DNA of 64,000 bases from CBDCMJ01 sp965224325 (GCA_965224325.1 CBDCYT010000013.1:62001-126000); one strand, 5' to 3'; shown: positions 53,304 through 62,771, counted from the stretch's first letter. The notes: a model not told the origin generated them from the letters alone. Translations and numbers: made by a program.

Positions 53304-53588
53304 CTAGTCGTCGGCCGGAGCGGGCTCCAAGTTGGCAATTTTTTCTCGCACAAAGGCCAACATTGTCCTCACCCGTTTGAGGTCCGGGAAGATGTTACCT
53401 TCGCCTTTCTTATCGAAGATCCTCTCGCCGTCCACGAAAACTTCCATGATAGACTGGCCGCGCGGGGAGATAGTGACCGCGGCGTCCGGTCCGAAGTGCC
53501 GGAAAAACTCATTCGCCATCCACGTGGCGGTTCCAAGATGTTGTCAATGGACGCAGTAGGTGATCTCTATCTGGACTTTGCCTTCCAT
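53304..53588 (-). CDS. SelW/Rdx-family selenoprotein (CxxU, thioredoxin-like)
   Basis: 94 codons from ATG 53588 (GGAGAGGAATCTGT before it), with an in-frame TGA at 53546-53544 (codon 15). The N-terminus reads IEITYCVH-U-QHLGTATW, that is beta strand then C-x-x-U (Cys12, Sec15), the hallmark of the SelT/SelW/SelH family. The rest has the family pattern: MANEFFRHFGPDAAV, then MEVFVDGERIFDKKGEGN and IFPDLKRV. Length is normal for bacterial SelW. Without reading the TGA only a 71-residue fragment from ATG 53519 would be called, lacking the redox motif. A SECIS-like hairpin follows the TGA. The family is thought to handle thiol redox, with glutathione or protein partners. Confidence 0.92.
53514..53546 (-). 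promoter_or_regulatory. Candidate bacterial SECIS element of the SelW-like gene
   Basis: On the - strand, after the TGA (53546-53544), CGCCA (53529-53525) pairs with TGGCG (53518-53514) around the loop CGTGGA. A G is at the second loop position, 21 nt after the TGA. This matches the bacterial SECIS layout of a short stem and early loop G. It was assigned by eye. Confidence 0.75.
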
Positions 53589-53875
53589 ACAGATTCCTCT
53601 CCGAGTGCAATTTCGAATCGCCAAAAACCAGTTTAACCGAACATCTCCCCAAGTCAACCGATATTCGCCGCCGGTATTGCGCTTTGTGCTGCCCCATCTT
53701 TAACCCCCGGTTCCGGACCTTCGCATCACAAGGTCCCAACGTACTGGCTGGCGCTGACACCGGGCGGCGGGGTATTCGGGGGGCAACAGGGCTTGGCTGA
53801 ACTCTGGGGGGAGTTTGCCGGGGCATCCCGCGGCAACAGCCAAGATCGCCGGACTCTCCCGGACTCTCCCGGACT

Positions 53876-55057
53876 CTATTGATAAATCCGGCGGGGGCCG
53901 ACGGTCCTCATGTACCCTTCGAAGTTGCGGCGGGTCTCCTGTACCGAGTCTCCTCCAAATTTCTCCATGAACGCGTCGATCAACACCAAGGCAACCATGG
54001 ACTCACCGATAACGCCCGCCGGAGGCGCTTGGCATACATCCGAGCGTTCGTAATGGGCTTGGACCCGTTCGCCGGAGTCAAGGTCCACGGAAGGCAGGGG
54101 GTTGACCATGGTGGCGATTGGTTTGATGGCAAACCTAGCCACTAGAGGCATGCCGTTGGACATGCCTCCCTCGGTCCCGCCCAACTGGTTTGTCTTGCGC
54201 TGCCACGGATGGTCCGGATCGGTCACCGGCTCGATAACGTCCTGCACCTGAGAGCCGTGTAGTTCGGCGGTTTCCCAGCCGGGGCCCATGGAAACGGCCT
54301 TTACGGCGTTTATCGACATCAGCGCTTGGGCGATACGGCTATCTAGTTTCCGGTCCCAGTGGACGTAGGAACCTAGACCGATGGGCACATTCTCGGCAAT
54401 GACCTCCACCGTGCCGCCAACCGTGTCGCCTGCCTCCTTGGCCGCGTCGATCTCCGCCATCATTTTGACGGCTGCCACCGGGTCCGCACAGTGTACCGGG
54501 GACTCTTCGACGGCTTCCCAATTGAAGGTTTCAGGGGGAGTTGCCCGCACTCCCGCGATGGAGACTACGTGGCTTCGAAGGTTAATACCAAACTCTTCGA
54601 GGAACCGCATGGCTACAGCGCCCGCGGCTACCCTAGCGGCGGTCTCCCGGGCGCTGGCCCGTTCCAGCACGTTGCGCACATCTTCGAACCCGTACTTCAT
54701 CGCTCCCGCCAAGTCGGCGTGGCCGGGCCGAAGCCGGGTAATACGCTCACCCCTGCCGTCGGCGTTTGGGTCTTCGACGGGCGCAACGGACATGGTGGCC
54801 TGCCAGTTGGACCAGTCCCGGTTTTCCAGCGTCATTCCGATGGGGCTGCCCAGAGTGCGGCCGTGGCGGACCCCGGACATGATGTGGGCCCAGTCCTGTT
54901 CGATGAGCATGCGACCGCCCCGGCCGTAGCCCTTCTGACGACGGGCCAAGTGGCCGGCGATGTAATCCTCACTGATGGTCAGCCCCGCCGGGACCCCCTC
55001 AAGGATTATTACCAGGCCTTCGCCGTGGGATTCTCCTGCTGTGAAAAATCGCACCAT
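53876..55057 (-). CDS. aroC: Chorismate synthase
   Basis: A 393-residue protein. The three chorismate synthase signatures are seen: GESHGEGLVIILEGVPAG, RLRPGHADLAGAMKYGFEDVR-type region split as GHADLAGAMKYGF and RASARETAARVAAGAVA, and RSDVCQAPPAGVIGESMVA. It converts 5-enolpyruvylshikimate 3-phosphate to chorismate with reduced FMN. The GTG or ATG start lies 10 bp after the stop of aroE on the same strand, so the two form an aromatic-pathway operon. The C-terminus YMRTVGPRRIYQ is complete. Confidence 0.98.
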   Translation of the reverse strand: MVRFFTAGESHGEGLVIILEGVPAGLTISEDYIAGHLARRQKGYGRGGRMLIEQDWAHIMSGVRHGRTLGSPIGMTLENRDWSNWQATMSVAPVEDPNADGRGERITRLRPGHADLAGAMKYGFEDVRNVLERASARETAARVAAGAVAMRFLEEFGINLRSHVVSIAGVRATPPETFNWEAVEESPVHCADPVAAVKMMAEIDAAKEAGDTVGGTVEVIAENVPIGLGSYVHWDRKLDSRIAQALMSINAVKAVSMGPGWETAELHGSQVQDVIEPVTDPDHPWQRKTNQLGGTEGGMSNGMPLVARFAIKPIATMVNPLPSVDLDSGERVQAHYERSDVCQAPPAGVIGESMVALVLIDAFMEKFGGDSVQETRRNFEGYMRTVGPRRIYQ

Positions 55058-55067
55058 ATGGGTTCAC

Positions 55068-55919
55068 TTACTTGGCCGCCATGGCTCGCACGGCCGCCTC
55101 CAGCATGGTCTCAACCGGTGCATCCCGGCCCGTCCACATTTCGAAAGAGGCGGCTCCTTGATACACCAGCATGTGGATGCCGCCTAGTGTGGATGCTCCT
55201 GCCCGGACCGCTTCCCGAAGCAACGGCGTCTCCGTTGGATTATACACCAGGTCGTTGACCAAGGTGGTTGAGGACAGCAGGTTGGCAGACAGGGGGGTCC
55301 CGGTTTGGTCCGGGCCGTGGGACATGCCCACCGAAGTGCAATTTACGATCAGCTCCGCTGAGGCGGACGCAGCAACCAGGTCACTGCCTTTCAAGGCGAT
55401 GGCGTGGGCTTCCAGGCCGTTATCCTGGGCTATCCTACTTAGCTGGCGCGCCCTTTCCACCGTCCGGTTGGCTATGGTGAGCCGGCCGACTCCTTCCCGT
55501 ATCAATGCCAGCACCACTCCGCGAGCCGCGCCTCCCGCGCCCAGCACCAACACCCGCCGGCCCCGGGGGTCAAACCCGCCAGCCTCCCGCAAAGCTCGCA
55601 GGAAGCCCGTACCGTCAGTGTTGTGACCGGTCAACAGCCCTTCCCGGTTGACGATGGTGTTAACCGCCCCGGCTGCCGCCGCCCAATCATCCACCTGATC
55701 GAGGAATGGAATAACCGTCTCTTTATGGGGCACGGTAACGTTGATCCCGAGGACGTCAGGACTCCGTATCCCCTGGAGGAAAGCCCCTACGTCCTCCGGT
55801 TTGACTTCCCAGGCCTGGTAAACCGCGTCCATGCCCAGACGGTCCAGAGCCGTCTGCTGGAACACTGGAGATATGGAGTGACCTATGGGGAATCCGATAA
55901 TGCCAAGCTTGCTGACCAA
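55068..55919 (-). CDS. aroE: Shikimate dehydrogenase (NADP+)
   Basis: A 283-residue protein. GIIGFPIGHSISPVFQQTAL and GINVTVPHKETVIPFLD contain the shikimate-binding Ser and the catalytic Lys. NTDGTGFLRAL has the catalytic Asp. The NADP Rossmann motif is VLVLGAGGAARGVVLAL with NRTVERARQL after it. The C-terminal MLVYQGAASFEMWTG is typical. It reduces 3-dehydroshikimate. It is the first gene of the aroE-aroC pair. Confidence 0.97.
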   Translation of the reverse strand: MVSKLGIIGFPIGHSISPVFQQTALDRLGMDAVYQAWEVKPEDVGAFLQGIRSPDVLGINVTVPHKETVIPFLDQVDDWAAAAGAVNTIVNREGLLTGHNTDGTGFLRALREAGGFDPRGRRVLVLGAGGAARGVVLALIREGVGRLTIANRTVERARQLSRIAQDNGLEAHAIALKGSDLVAASASAELIVNCTSVGMSHGPDQTGTPLSANLLSSTTLVNDLVYNPTETPLLREAVRAGASTLGGIHMLVYQGAASFEMWTGRDAPVETMLEAAVRAMAAK

Positions 55920-56164
55920 TTTAAACTACCTGCTGTTTACGCGTAGATTCGTCACTTTTACCATGCGGCCCTAGTCCCAGCTAATCACTTCGCCCGCTGA
56001 TGCCCGTGCGTAACCCCGCCTCAAACGCGGGGTGCGGAGCAGGCCCGTTTCCCCGTTGAGTGCAGGCATGGCAGCGGGTGAAACTCCTTCTCCTGACGGA
56101 TCCGGACACTGCTGGAATCAGAGCTTAAGCTACCAGGCCGCACGGTCCGCAAATAGCCACAAAG

Positions 56165-56401
56165 GCGCTTGTCTCATAAAGCTGAGTCCTCCAGCATCCT
56201 ACCTTTCTGGATTCCCGCTTCCGCGGGAATGACGGGTTATTGAGTCTGGATTCCCGCTCCCCGATCGGGGTCGGGGACAAGCTTCGCGAGAATGACAGGT
56301 TATTGAGCCGCATTCAATACTGGTTTAAGGCGGTTAATAATAGTAACCCGCCAGGTTGCGTCCGCCCAAAATCTTGAGTAGAGACTTCTGAGACAGGCTC
56401 A
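56165..56401 (-). mobile_element. MITE-like element, family A copy 4, inverted, with internal duplication
   Basis: About 237 bp in the opposite orientation to the other copies. It starts GCTTGTCTCATAAAGC and ends CTGAGACAGGCTCA. It is longer because the block CGGGAATGACGGGTTATTGAG-like hairpin is duplicated, with the GACCCCGATCGGGG insert also seen in copy 3. It lies in the gene-free interval 55920-56507 between aroE and valS. The rest of that interval has no gene. Confidence 0.85.
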
Positions 56402-56507
56402 AAGTTGACGCTTTGCCACGTGCCCATAGAGCCGCGGCGCCGGACCCGTAGAGCTGGCTGGGACAAGCCGGGAGCGATGCCATTGTCCTCGCTGCGGAGG
56501 TGTGCTG

Positions 56508-59204
56508 CTAGCCGCCGATCTGCAGGAGAATTTCGCCCAAGCGCTGCTTCCGCTCCTCCAGGGTCCTCAACCGTTCCTGCTCGGTCTCAACCACCTCGGG
56601 ACGGGCTTTAGCCCGGAAATTGGGATTGGCCACCAATGCTGACACCCGCTCCAGGTTGCTCAGGCAATCTTCCATCTCTTGACGAAGCCTGGCAGCTTCA
56701 GCCGAAAGGTCAACCACGCCCTCCAGCGGCAACCGGACTACCATCGGGTTCACCACCAGCGTGACACCCTTGGAGGCGCCGCCGGGGGATGAATCGGCAG
56801 ATTGGATGTGCAACGGCTCGATCCGGGAAAGGGTCCGGATTAACTCCGCCTCTTCCTCAATGGCGCGCTGCAACCCGTTGGTTTGCACCACCGCTTCCAG
56901 GCTCTGTTTAGCGGGAATCCGGAGCTGAGCACGGGTGTTGCGAACCGCCCGTATGGTCTGCATGACCAGGGAAATCTCCTCCTCGGCTTGTTGGTCCTGC
57001 CTGCCGCCGTGGGGCTGCGGGTAAGAGGACACCATGATTGACTCAGGGAAGCCGCCCTCCTGGGGTAGCCGAGGCAGCAGCAGCGACCAGATCTCCTCAG
57101 TGATAAACGGCATGAAGGGGTGAAGCAGCCGCAGAGTCCGCTCCAAGACATGGGCCAGAACGGGCAAGGGTGACGGCCCGGCGCCGGAACGGACCCGCAC
57201 CTTTGCCATCTCGATATACCAATCGCAGAAATCGTTCCAGATGAAATCGTAGAGTTTCTGTTGGGCCTCGCCGAACTCGAAGTTTTCCAGGGCAAGGTTT
57301 ACGTCGGCGGTGAGACGGTCCAGGCAGCCTAAAATCCAACGGTCCTCCCGGTGCTCCGGTGTGGCCGGGTCATACCAACCCTCCAGTCCGGGCTTACCCT
57401 CCAGGCTGGAAAGGACGAAGCGTCCCGCGTTCCAAATCTTATTGGCAAAGTTGCGAGCAGACTCTAGCCTGCCGTCGGTCAAACGCAAGTCATTGCCCGG
57501 CGCGGTGCCGGTGGTGAGGGCAAACCTCAGGGCGTCGGTGCCGTAGCGGTCGAGCAACTGTAGGGGGTCCAAGGTGTTGCCGCGGGTCTTGCTCATCTTG
57601 GCGCCGGCAGCATCCCTCACCATGCCGTGCATAAGCACGGTGCGGAAGGGTGGTTGGCCGGTGTTCTCGATGCCGAGCATGATCATGCGTGCGACCCAGA
57701 AGAACAAAATGTCGTAGCCTGTCTCCAGCACCGAAGTGGGGTAAAAATAGCTCAGGTCCTCGGCGTCCTCCGGCCATCCCATGGTGGAGTGGGGCCACAG
57801 GCCGGAGCTAAACCAGGTGTCCAGCACGTCCGGATCTTGCTCGAGGTTCGTGGATTGGCAGGCGGCGCAGCTGGCGGCGTCTTCTACCGTCACCGTTAGG
57901 TGGCCGCAGTCGTCGCAGCACCACACGGGAATCCGATGCCCCCACCAAAGCTGACGGCTGATGCACCAATCGCGGATGTTTTCCAACCAGTTGAGATAGA
58001 CTCGGGTAAAGCGGTCCGGCACAATGCGGATGTCGCCGCGGGCCACCGCAGCGTGGGCCCGGCCGGCAACACTCTCCGGTTGGTCGTGTTTACCGAGGTT
58101 GACGAACCATTGCAGGCTAATCAAGGGCTCCACCACGGAATCACACCTTTGGCAGTGGCCTACGGAGTGTTGGTAGTCCTCCACTTTCTCCAGCAGACCG
58201 AGGGCGTCTAGCTCAGCGGCAATTTCTTGCCGTGCCTGGAAACGCTCAACTCCCTGGTATTTCCCGGCGGCTTCGGCCATGTTGCCGTCCAAGCCGATGA
58301 CAGTCACGATGGGCAACTCATGACGTTGACCAATCTCGAAGTCGACCATGTCATGGGCTGGGGTAACCTTCAAAGCGCCGGTGCCGAACTCGGCAGTTAT
58401 GGCAGTGTCTCCCACCACCGGAATGCTGCGGCCCACGATCGGCAACACGGCGCGGCTGCCAACTATATGCCGGTACCGGGGATCGTCGGGGTGGACGGCT
58501 ACCCCTGTATCTCCCAACATGGTCTCGGGGCGTGTGGTTGCCACGGTAATGTTGGAGCCGGAGTCGTGCTCAAGGGGGTACCGGATGTAGTAGAGGGCGC
58601 CTTCCTGTTCCTGGTAATTGACCTCCAGATCGGACAGGGCGGTGGCGCAGCGGGGGCACCAGTTGATTATGCGTTCATGACGGTAGATGAGCCCCTTGTT
58701 GTATAAGTTCACAAAGGTGGTGCGAACAGCCTTGCTGGGTCCAGGGTCCAGGGTGAACTTGTGACGGGACCAGTCCGCGGAGACGCCGAGGCGGCGCGAT
58801 TGCTCGTGGATGATACCTCCGTACTTGCGAACATGGTCCCAAACCAGTTCCACGAAGGCTTCCCGGCCCAGCTCATGCCGGTCCTGCCCCTGAGCCGCCA
58901 GCTGTTGCTCCACCGCCCATTGGGTGGCGATACCGGCGTGGTCGGTCCCTGGGAGCCACAGGGTCGGGTCTCCCATCATACGGCGCCAGCGCACCAACGC
59001 GTCCTCTAGGGCTTTTTCCAAGGCGTGGCCCAAATGCAACTCGCCGGTAACGTTAGGGGGCGGCATGATCAACGTGAACGGAGGCTTATCCGGGTCGATG
59101 GTTGGCGTAAAGTAACCTTTGTTCAGCCAATTTTCGTAGATTCGCCGCTCCACGGTTGCGGCGTCATAGGCACTCGGGATTTTAGGAGAGGCGTTGGAGG
59201 TCAT
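56508..59204 (-). CDS. valS: Valyl-tRNA synthetase
   Basis: An 898-residue class Ia synthetase. The HIGH motif is in PPPNVTGELHLGHALEKALE and the KMSKS motif in GAKMSKTRGNTLDP. WLPGTDHAGIATQWAVE, WCPRCATALSDLEV and TTRPETMLGDTGVAVHPDD (editing domain) are clear. A zinc-binding CCDDCGHL/CAACQS pair occurs in the catalytic part. The C-terminal coiled-coil arm (LSAEAARLRQEMEDCLSNLE) binds tRNA-Val. Length is normal. No T-box leader could be confirmed upstream. Confidence 0.98.
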   Translation of the reverse strand: MTSNASPKIPSAYDAATVERRIYENWLNKGYFTPTIDPDKPPFTLIMPPPNVTGELHLGHALEKALEDALVRWRRMMGDPTLWLPGTDHAGIATQWAVEQQLAAQGQDRHELGREAFVELVWDHVRKYGGIIHEQSRRLGVSADWSRHKFTLDPGPSKAVRTTFVNLYNKGLIYRHERIINWCPRCATALSDLEVNYQEQEGALYYIRYPLEHDSGSNITVATTRPETMLGDTGVAVHPDDPRYRHIVGSRAVLPIVGRSIPVVGDTAITAEFGTGALKVTPAHDMVDFEIGQRHELPIVTVIGLDGNMAEAAGKYQGVERFQARQEIAAELDALGLLEKVEDYQHSVGHCQRCDSVVEPLISLQWFVNLGKHDQPESVAGRAHAAVARGDIRIVPDRFTRVYLNWLENIRDWCISRQLWWGHRIPVWCCDDCGHLTVTVEDAASCAACQSTNLEQDPDVLDTWFSSGLWPHSTMGWPEDAEDLSYFYPTSVLETGYDILFFWVARMIMLGIENTGQPPFRTVLMHGMVRDAAGAKMSKTRGNTLDPLQLLDRYGTDALRFALTTGTAPGNDLRLTDGRLESARNFANKIWNAGRFVLSSLEGKPGLEGWYDPATPEHREDRWILGCLDRLTADVNLALENFEFGEAQQKLYDFIWNDFCDWYIEMAKVRVRSGAGPSPLPVLAHVLERTLRLLHPFMPFITEEIWSLLLPRLPQEGGFPESIMVSSYPQPHGGRQDQQAEEEISLVMQTIRAVRNTRAQLRIPAKQSLEAVVQTNGLQRAIEEEAELIRTLSRIEPLHIQSADSSPGGASKGVTLVVNPMVVRLPLEGVVDLSAEAARLRQEMEDCLSNLERVSALVANPNFRAKARPEVVETEQERLRTLEERKQRLGEILLQIGG

Positions 59205-59755
59205 AGTTCGTCCTTATTAGGTTACTCTGGCCAAGGGCTTCAGGCCAACGGTTTGCCGGGGGAAATGAGCTTCCAACAAATAATATATTGATTCTACTCG
59301 GGATTCCACCGGGGAGGCTAGCTAGGTAATCGCCGCGAGTTGGTCAGATTTTCCGAAGCGCTTTCCGCCGGCCTCCCGTTTGCAGGCCGCTCCGCCGGCG
59401 CTCCCGCTCCAAGGAGAAGAGCCGCCGCGCTTTACCCCGCGCCTTCGGGATGCCCCAAGCGTGGCAGTAGATGGTACTGAGGTTGTGGGCGCCGAGATCG
59501 AGCCGGTCTGGGACTGCTCAGAACGCGTTATAAACGAGAGCTGGGAAGGAGAATTCGGGCAGTCCGGTCAAGTTCCGGGACGACTGCACAGGCGCCGGAG
59601 CGAGACCAGCGCCTTCGTCGAAAAGCAGGGATGGTCGAAAAGGCCGGATGGTAAGGAACGCGGGCGGGAATTAACGGCGCTGGAAGAGACGGAAACCTGG
59701 TTCCCCTCGGGGCGTCAAATAAGACCGCTTCCGGTGGCGAGGGGAAGACTGGGAC
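59205..59755. other. Intergenic region upstream of valS
   Basis: No supported gene. A 161-codon frame on the + strand (59380-59865) is Arg/Gly/Glu/Pro-rich, has no motif and runs into the AIM24 gene on the other strand, so it is not credited. Short GC-rich hairpins (for example around CCGCCGGC) are present. Confidence 0.4.
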
Positions 59756-60430
59756 CTAGCCGCCTGACCTGGACTCCACACGGCGGAAGGGAAAGACCCA
59801 GTTGGAAAGCGAACGAGGGTTGCGGGACTGGACCCAAAGTTTGCCGCGACCGGAGAACTCCATGATGATCTGGTCGGAGAATAAGAAGGAACGGATGCGC
59901 TTGGCGCGGGTGAGCCTGTAATCCAGGGACGGCTCCCATGCCACTGCGTGGCCATTATCGATAACGTATGAGCCGTCGACGTCGATCTCCTGGATGTCGC
60001 CGTAGGCGTTGAAGAATACGAGCCCGTTGCCGGAGACTCGCAGGATGAAAAGTCCCTCGTTGAAGAGCCCACGGAGTCCCTGGAAGTCGGAGTTGGTCTC
60101 GACACCGGTCGTGGACGCGAGGTAGGCCCCCCGTTCAAGGAGGAGCTCCCCGCCGCGCATCTCGTAGGTCTTAATGTCACCCGGCTGGCCGGGCCCAAGG
60201 CCGATTATGCCGGGTCCGCCCTGGACCGAATAGGTGTTCTGGAAGAAGCTCTCCCCACTGAGTAGTGCCCGGCTCATGCCTGAGAGGAGTCCGCCCCGAG
60301 CGGACGTTTCGACGGTGACGTTGGTGTCCATCCACATCATGGCGCCTGCTTCGGCAACTAGACGCTCGCCGGGCTCGAGGGTCACCTCGAGGACGCTATA
60401 GCTGGGTTGTGACTCTATAGTGTAGTCCAT
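59756..60430 (-). CDS. AIM24 family protein, copy 3 of a tandem triplet
   Basis: A 224-residue AIM24/TIGR00266-type beta-barrel protein. It starts MDYTIESQPSYSVLEVTLEP, then GERLVAEAGAMMWMDTNVTV and GGLLSGMSRALLSGESFFQN. These are the standard opening blocks. FILRVSGNGLVFFNAYGDIQ, IDNGHAVAWEPSLDYRL and GRGKLWVQSRNP close the fold. Its ATG overlaps the stop of copy 2 as TAATG, so it is translationally coupled. In eukaryotes AIM24 affects mitochondrial membrane organisation. The bacterial role is unknown. Confidence 0.92.
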   Translation of the reverse strand: MDYTIESQPSYSVLEVTLEPGERLVAEAGAMMWMDTNVTVETSARGGLLSGMSRALLSGESFFQNTYSVQGGPGIIGLGPGQPGDIKTYEMRGGELLLERGAYLASTTGVETNSDFQGLRGLFNEGLFILRVSGNGLVFFNAYGDIQEIDVDGSYVIDNGHAVAWEPSLDYRLTRAKRIRSFLFSDQIIMEFSGRGKLWVQSRNPRSLSNWVFPFRRVESRSGG

Positions 60431-61119
60431 TACGACTTACGCGCCGGCAGCAATGGCCCGAGGGCTCTCCCGAATTCGGCCGGGTTGTGACTCTGAACGT
60501 AGAGGCGGCCATGGCCGTAGAATCTCATGGTCACCCCTTCTCCCGTTAGGAAAGAATTGACCCAACTGCCTCCGGCCTTGCTGATGGAGTAGGTCAGCGA
60601 GTCCTGGAAGGCGACCACGTGGCCTGTATCGACGGTCAACTCGCCGGAAACTTCGATCTCCGTGATCTTCCCGAAGGCGTTAACCACCAAGGGCCCCGCG
60701 CCTTGGACCAAAAGGAAGGACAGCGACTCCCCGGAGAGGATTCCGCCAAGCCCCTGAAACTGGGTGTCTATGTTCAGGTCGGGGGACGAACCCAAATAGC
60801 TTCCACCGGTGCAGACCCAATCGCTTCGCCCGTCGCAGTCGATGATCGCGAGCTCGCCCTGAAGCGTGGGGGCAAGCCCCACTTCGCCCCTGTTTCCATC
60901 AGTCACGCTGAAGGTGGAGAAGAAGAACTGCTCGCCCGCAAACATCCGCCTGATGCCGGAAAGTACGCCGCCGATGCCCCGGCCCCGGGTCGTGACGTCG
61001 ATGTCCACGTTGCTGGAGGCCCGGAACATCGCGCCCGCCTCGGAGACGAAATGCTCTCCCGGCTGAAGCTCCACGAGGACCCAGCTAAATGCGCCGTTTT
61101 GTACCGCTTCTACACGCAT
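60430..61119 (-). CDS. AIM24 family protein, copy 2
   Basis: 229 residues from ATG 61119. A longer open frame exists but is antisense-like and overlaps copy 1. MRVEAVQNGAFSWVLVELQP, GEHFVSEAGAMFRASSNVDI, GGVLSGIRRMFAGEQFFFST, LVVNAFGKITEIEVSGELTV and GHGRLYVQSHNP match its neighbours block by block, but identity is modest, so the triplication is old. The start lies 8 bp after copy 1's stop. Confidence 0.9.
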   Translation of the reverse strand: MRVEAVQNGAFSWVLVELQPGEHFVSEAGAMFRASSNVDIDVTTRGRGIGGVLSGIRRMFAGEQFFFSTFSVTDGNRGEVGLAPTLQGELAIIDCDGRSDWVCTGGSYLGSSPDLNIDTQFQGLGGILSGESLSFLLVQGAGPLVVNAFGKITEIEVSGELTVDTGHVVAFQDSLTYSISKAGGSWVNSFLTGEGVTMRFYGHGRLYVQSHNPAEFGRALGPLLPARKS

Positions 61120-61127
61120 CGGACGCC

Positions 61128-61832
61128 CTATTCCGTGAACCGCGTCAGCATGGAGGCGGCCCCCATGCCTGCGCCCGCCGTGGCGAACGGCGTTAGCCAG
61201 TGGGCGATTCCAGTCATCGTCCGCGTCTGGAGATATATCTTGCCCGCGCCGGAGAACTCCATCACCAGCCCTTCTCCGGATAGGAGTGTGCTCTTGAGGC
61301 CGCCCATGCTGCGGATCGAGTAAGTGAGTCCCTGCTCCCAGGCGACGACGTGGCTCGTATCGACTATGAACGAGCCGCGGATCTCTTTCTCCACAATGCT
61401 GCCGAAGGAGTTGAAGAACAGCTCGCCCTCGCCGGAGCACTCGATGAAGAAGAGGCCCTCACCGGAAAAGAGTGACTGCAGCCCGCCAAACTTAGTCCGC
61501 AGCTGGACTCCGGGAGTGCAGGCCATGAAGGACCCGGACGTCAGCGTGATGGAATCGCGGTTCATGGTCCTTCGGACCACCATGCCGGGCCGCGACGGCG
61601 AGAAGGTCACCTGTCCACCCCGGTTGCTATGGTACTCGCCGACGAATAGCGACTCTCCGCCGGTCAGCTTGCGGATGAAGGCTCGGAGCAGGCCGCCGAG
61701 GAGACGGGCTTTGACGTCCATACCCGAGTCCATCCAGGCCATCGAACCGCTCTCGGCCAAGAACGTTTCCCCGGAGCCCAATCGGACGCTGAGCTGACCG
61801 TAGTCGGGATTCCCTTCTATGCTGAAGTCCAT
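61128..61832 (-). CDS. AIM24 family protein, copy 1
   Basis: A 234-residue first gene of the triplet operon. MDFSIEGNPDYGQLSVRLGS, ETFLAESGSMAWMDSGMDVK, GGLLRAFIRKLTGGESLFVG, LFFNSFGSIVEKEIRGSFIV and GAGKIYLQTRTM are the AIM24 blocks. The C-terminus is extended by a Gly/Ala tail (LTPFATAGAGMGAASML) that the others lack. The three paralogues may form a mixed oligomer. Confidence 0.92.
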   Translation of the reverse strand: MDFSIEGNPDYGQLSVRLGSGETFLAESGSMAWMDSGMDVKARLLGGLLRAFIRKLTGGESLFVGEYHSNRGGQVTFSPSRPGMVVRRTMNRDSITLTSGSFMACTPGVQLRTKFGGLQSLFSGEGLFFIECSGEGELFFNSFGSIVEKEIRGSFIVDTSHVVAWEQGLTYSIRSMGGLKSTLLSGEGLVMEFSGAGKIYLQTRTMTGIAHWLTPFATAGAGMGAASMLTRFTE

Positions 61833-62036
61833 GGTAGGGGGATTATAGCAACGGCGCGGCTAGTGTCAAGAAACGAGCGGCTGAACGACCGGCGGGACTC
61901 CGCGCCGGAGGGCCTCTACGCCAGTCCGCTCAATAGCTTCGTCAACGCTGTCGATCGGCGTCCGGCGCTGGCGCTATTTTGACTTTCTCAGATCCTTCAA
62001 CCTGAGGTGGGTAAAGCCAACGCCCTGAATAAGGCG

Positions 62037-62771
62037 TTACAGGGGAAGCACCCGACCTACCGTCCGCAGACGTTGGCGACGTTGCTGCACGTCTGGCATC
62101 ACTTTGGACACCAGCTCCCAAAAGTCCGCGGAGTGGTTCTTCACCGTCAGGTGGGCCAGTTCGTGGACGACGACGTAGTCGATGAGTGCGGGCTCCAGCA
62201 TCATGACGCGCCAGTTGAAGCGCAGCGTACCGTCGGGGGCGCAGCTTCCCCAACGCTTGCGCTGATCACGGACCAGTATCCTTGGCTTATCTCCCCGACT
62301 CAGCCGCGGCAGCCAACGGTCGACTCCGGCCGTCAGCCACTCGCCGGCGCGGGCCCGATACCATTCAACAAAGGCGTGGCGAATTGACTCGTAGCAGTCC
62401 GGATCGTCGAGGCTGTGAGGCGCCACGACACGAAAGCGCCAGTGTTCGAAGCGGACCTCCGTCGAGCGCACGTCCGCAGACTCCACTACCATACTGACGT
62501 TGCGGCCAAGGTACGGCAGTGTCTCGTCGCTGACGAATCGCTTGGGCGCGGGTTCCAGCATCCCGGTTGAGGCGTGGCTGAGTATCCAGGGCGCTCGCTT
62601 GCGAACGATGGCCCGCAATTCGGTGTCCGGTGTCGTCATCGGAGCGGCAACTTTCACTCCGCTGCCATCCACACTGATCTGGACCGTCTTCTTGCGCCGT
62701 TGGCTGCGGCGCACCTCGTACTCGATGGTCGCGTCTCCGAAGCGGACGCGGTCGCGGTCGCGTTTCGTCAC
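62037..62771 (-). CDS. YgjP-type zinc metallohydrolase (DUF45, M48-like)
   Basis: A 244-residue protein. After a beta-rich N-terminus (RRSQRRKKTVQISVDGSGVK) come KRWGSCAPDGTLRFNWRVM, LIDYVVVHELAHLTVKNHSA (zinc-binding HExxH) and DFWELVSKVMPDVQQR. This is the DUF45 signature (R-W-G-S...HELAH...NHS..FW). Relatives often sit beside type I restriction genes. Here an HsdM-like remnant lies immediately upstream on the same strand. Proposed activities (protease or UTP pyrophosphatase) are not settled. Confidence 0.92.
   Translation of the reverse strand: MTKRDRDRVRFGDATIEYEVRRSQRRKKTVQISVDGSGVKVAAPMTTPDTELRAIVRKRAPWILSHASTGMLEPAPKRFVSDETLPYLGRNVSMVVESADVRSTEVRFEHWRFRVVAPHSLDDPDCYESIRHAFVEWYRARAGEWLTAGVDRWLPRLSRGDKPRILVRDQRKRWGSCAPDGTLRFNWRVMMLEPALIDYVVVHELAHLTVKNHSADFWELVSKVMPDVQQRRQRLRTVGRVLPL

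Noticed and set aside
59205..59540. T-box-like string GGTGGAATCCCG on the strand of the valS leader
   Set aside because: Only loosely resembles the T-box core, and no specifier loop with a Val codon or terminator/antiterminator pair could be laid out.
59380..59865. 161-codon open frame on the + strand
   Set aside because: Arg/Gly/Pro/Glu-rich without motifs, overlaps the AIM24 gene on the opposite strand, no ribosome site.
60430..61440. 336-residue reading of the middle AIM24 gene
   Set aside because: The first 107 residues are Arg/His-rich antisense-like sequence overlapping the upstream AIM24 gene in another frame. The family starts at ATG 61119.
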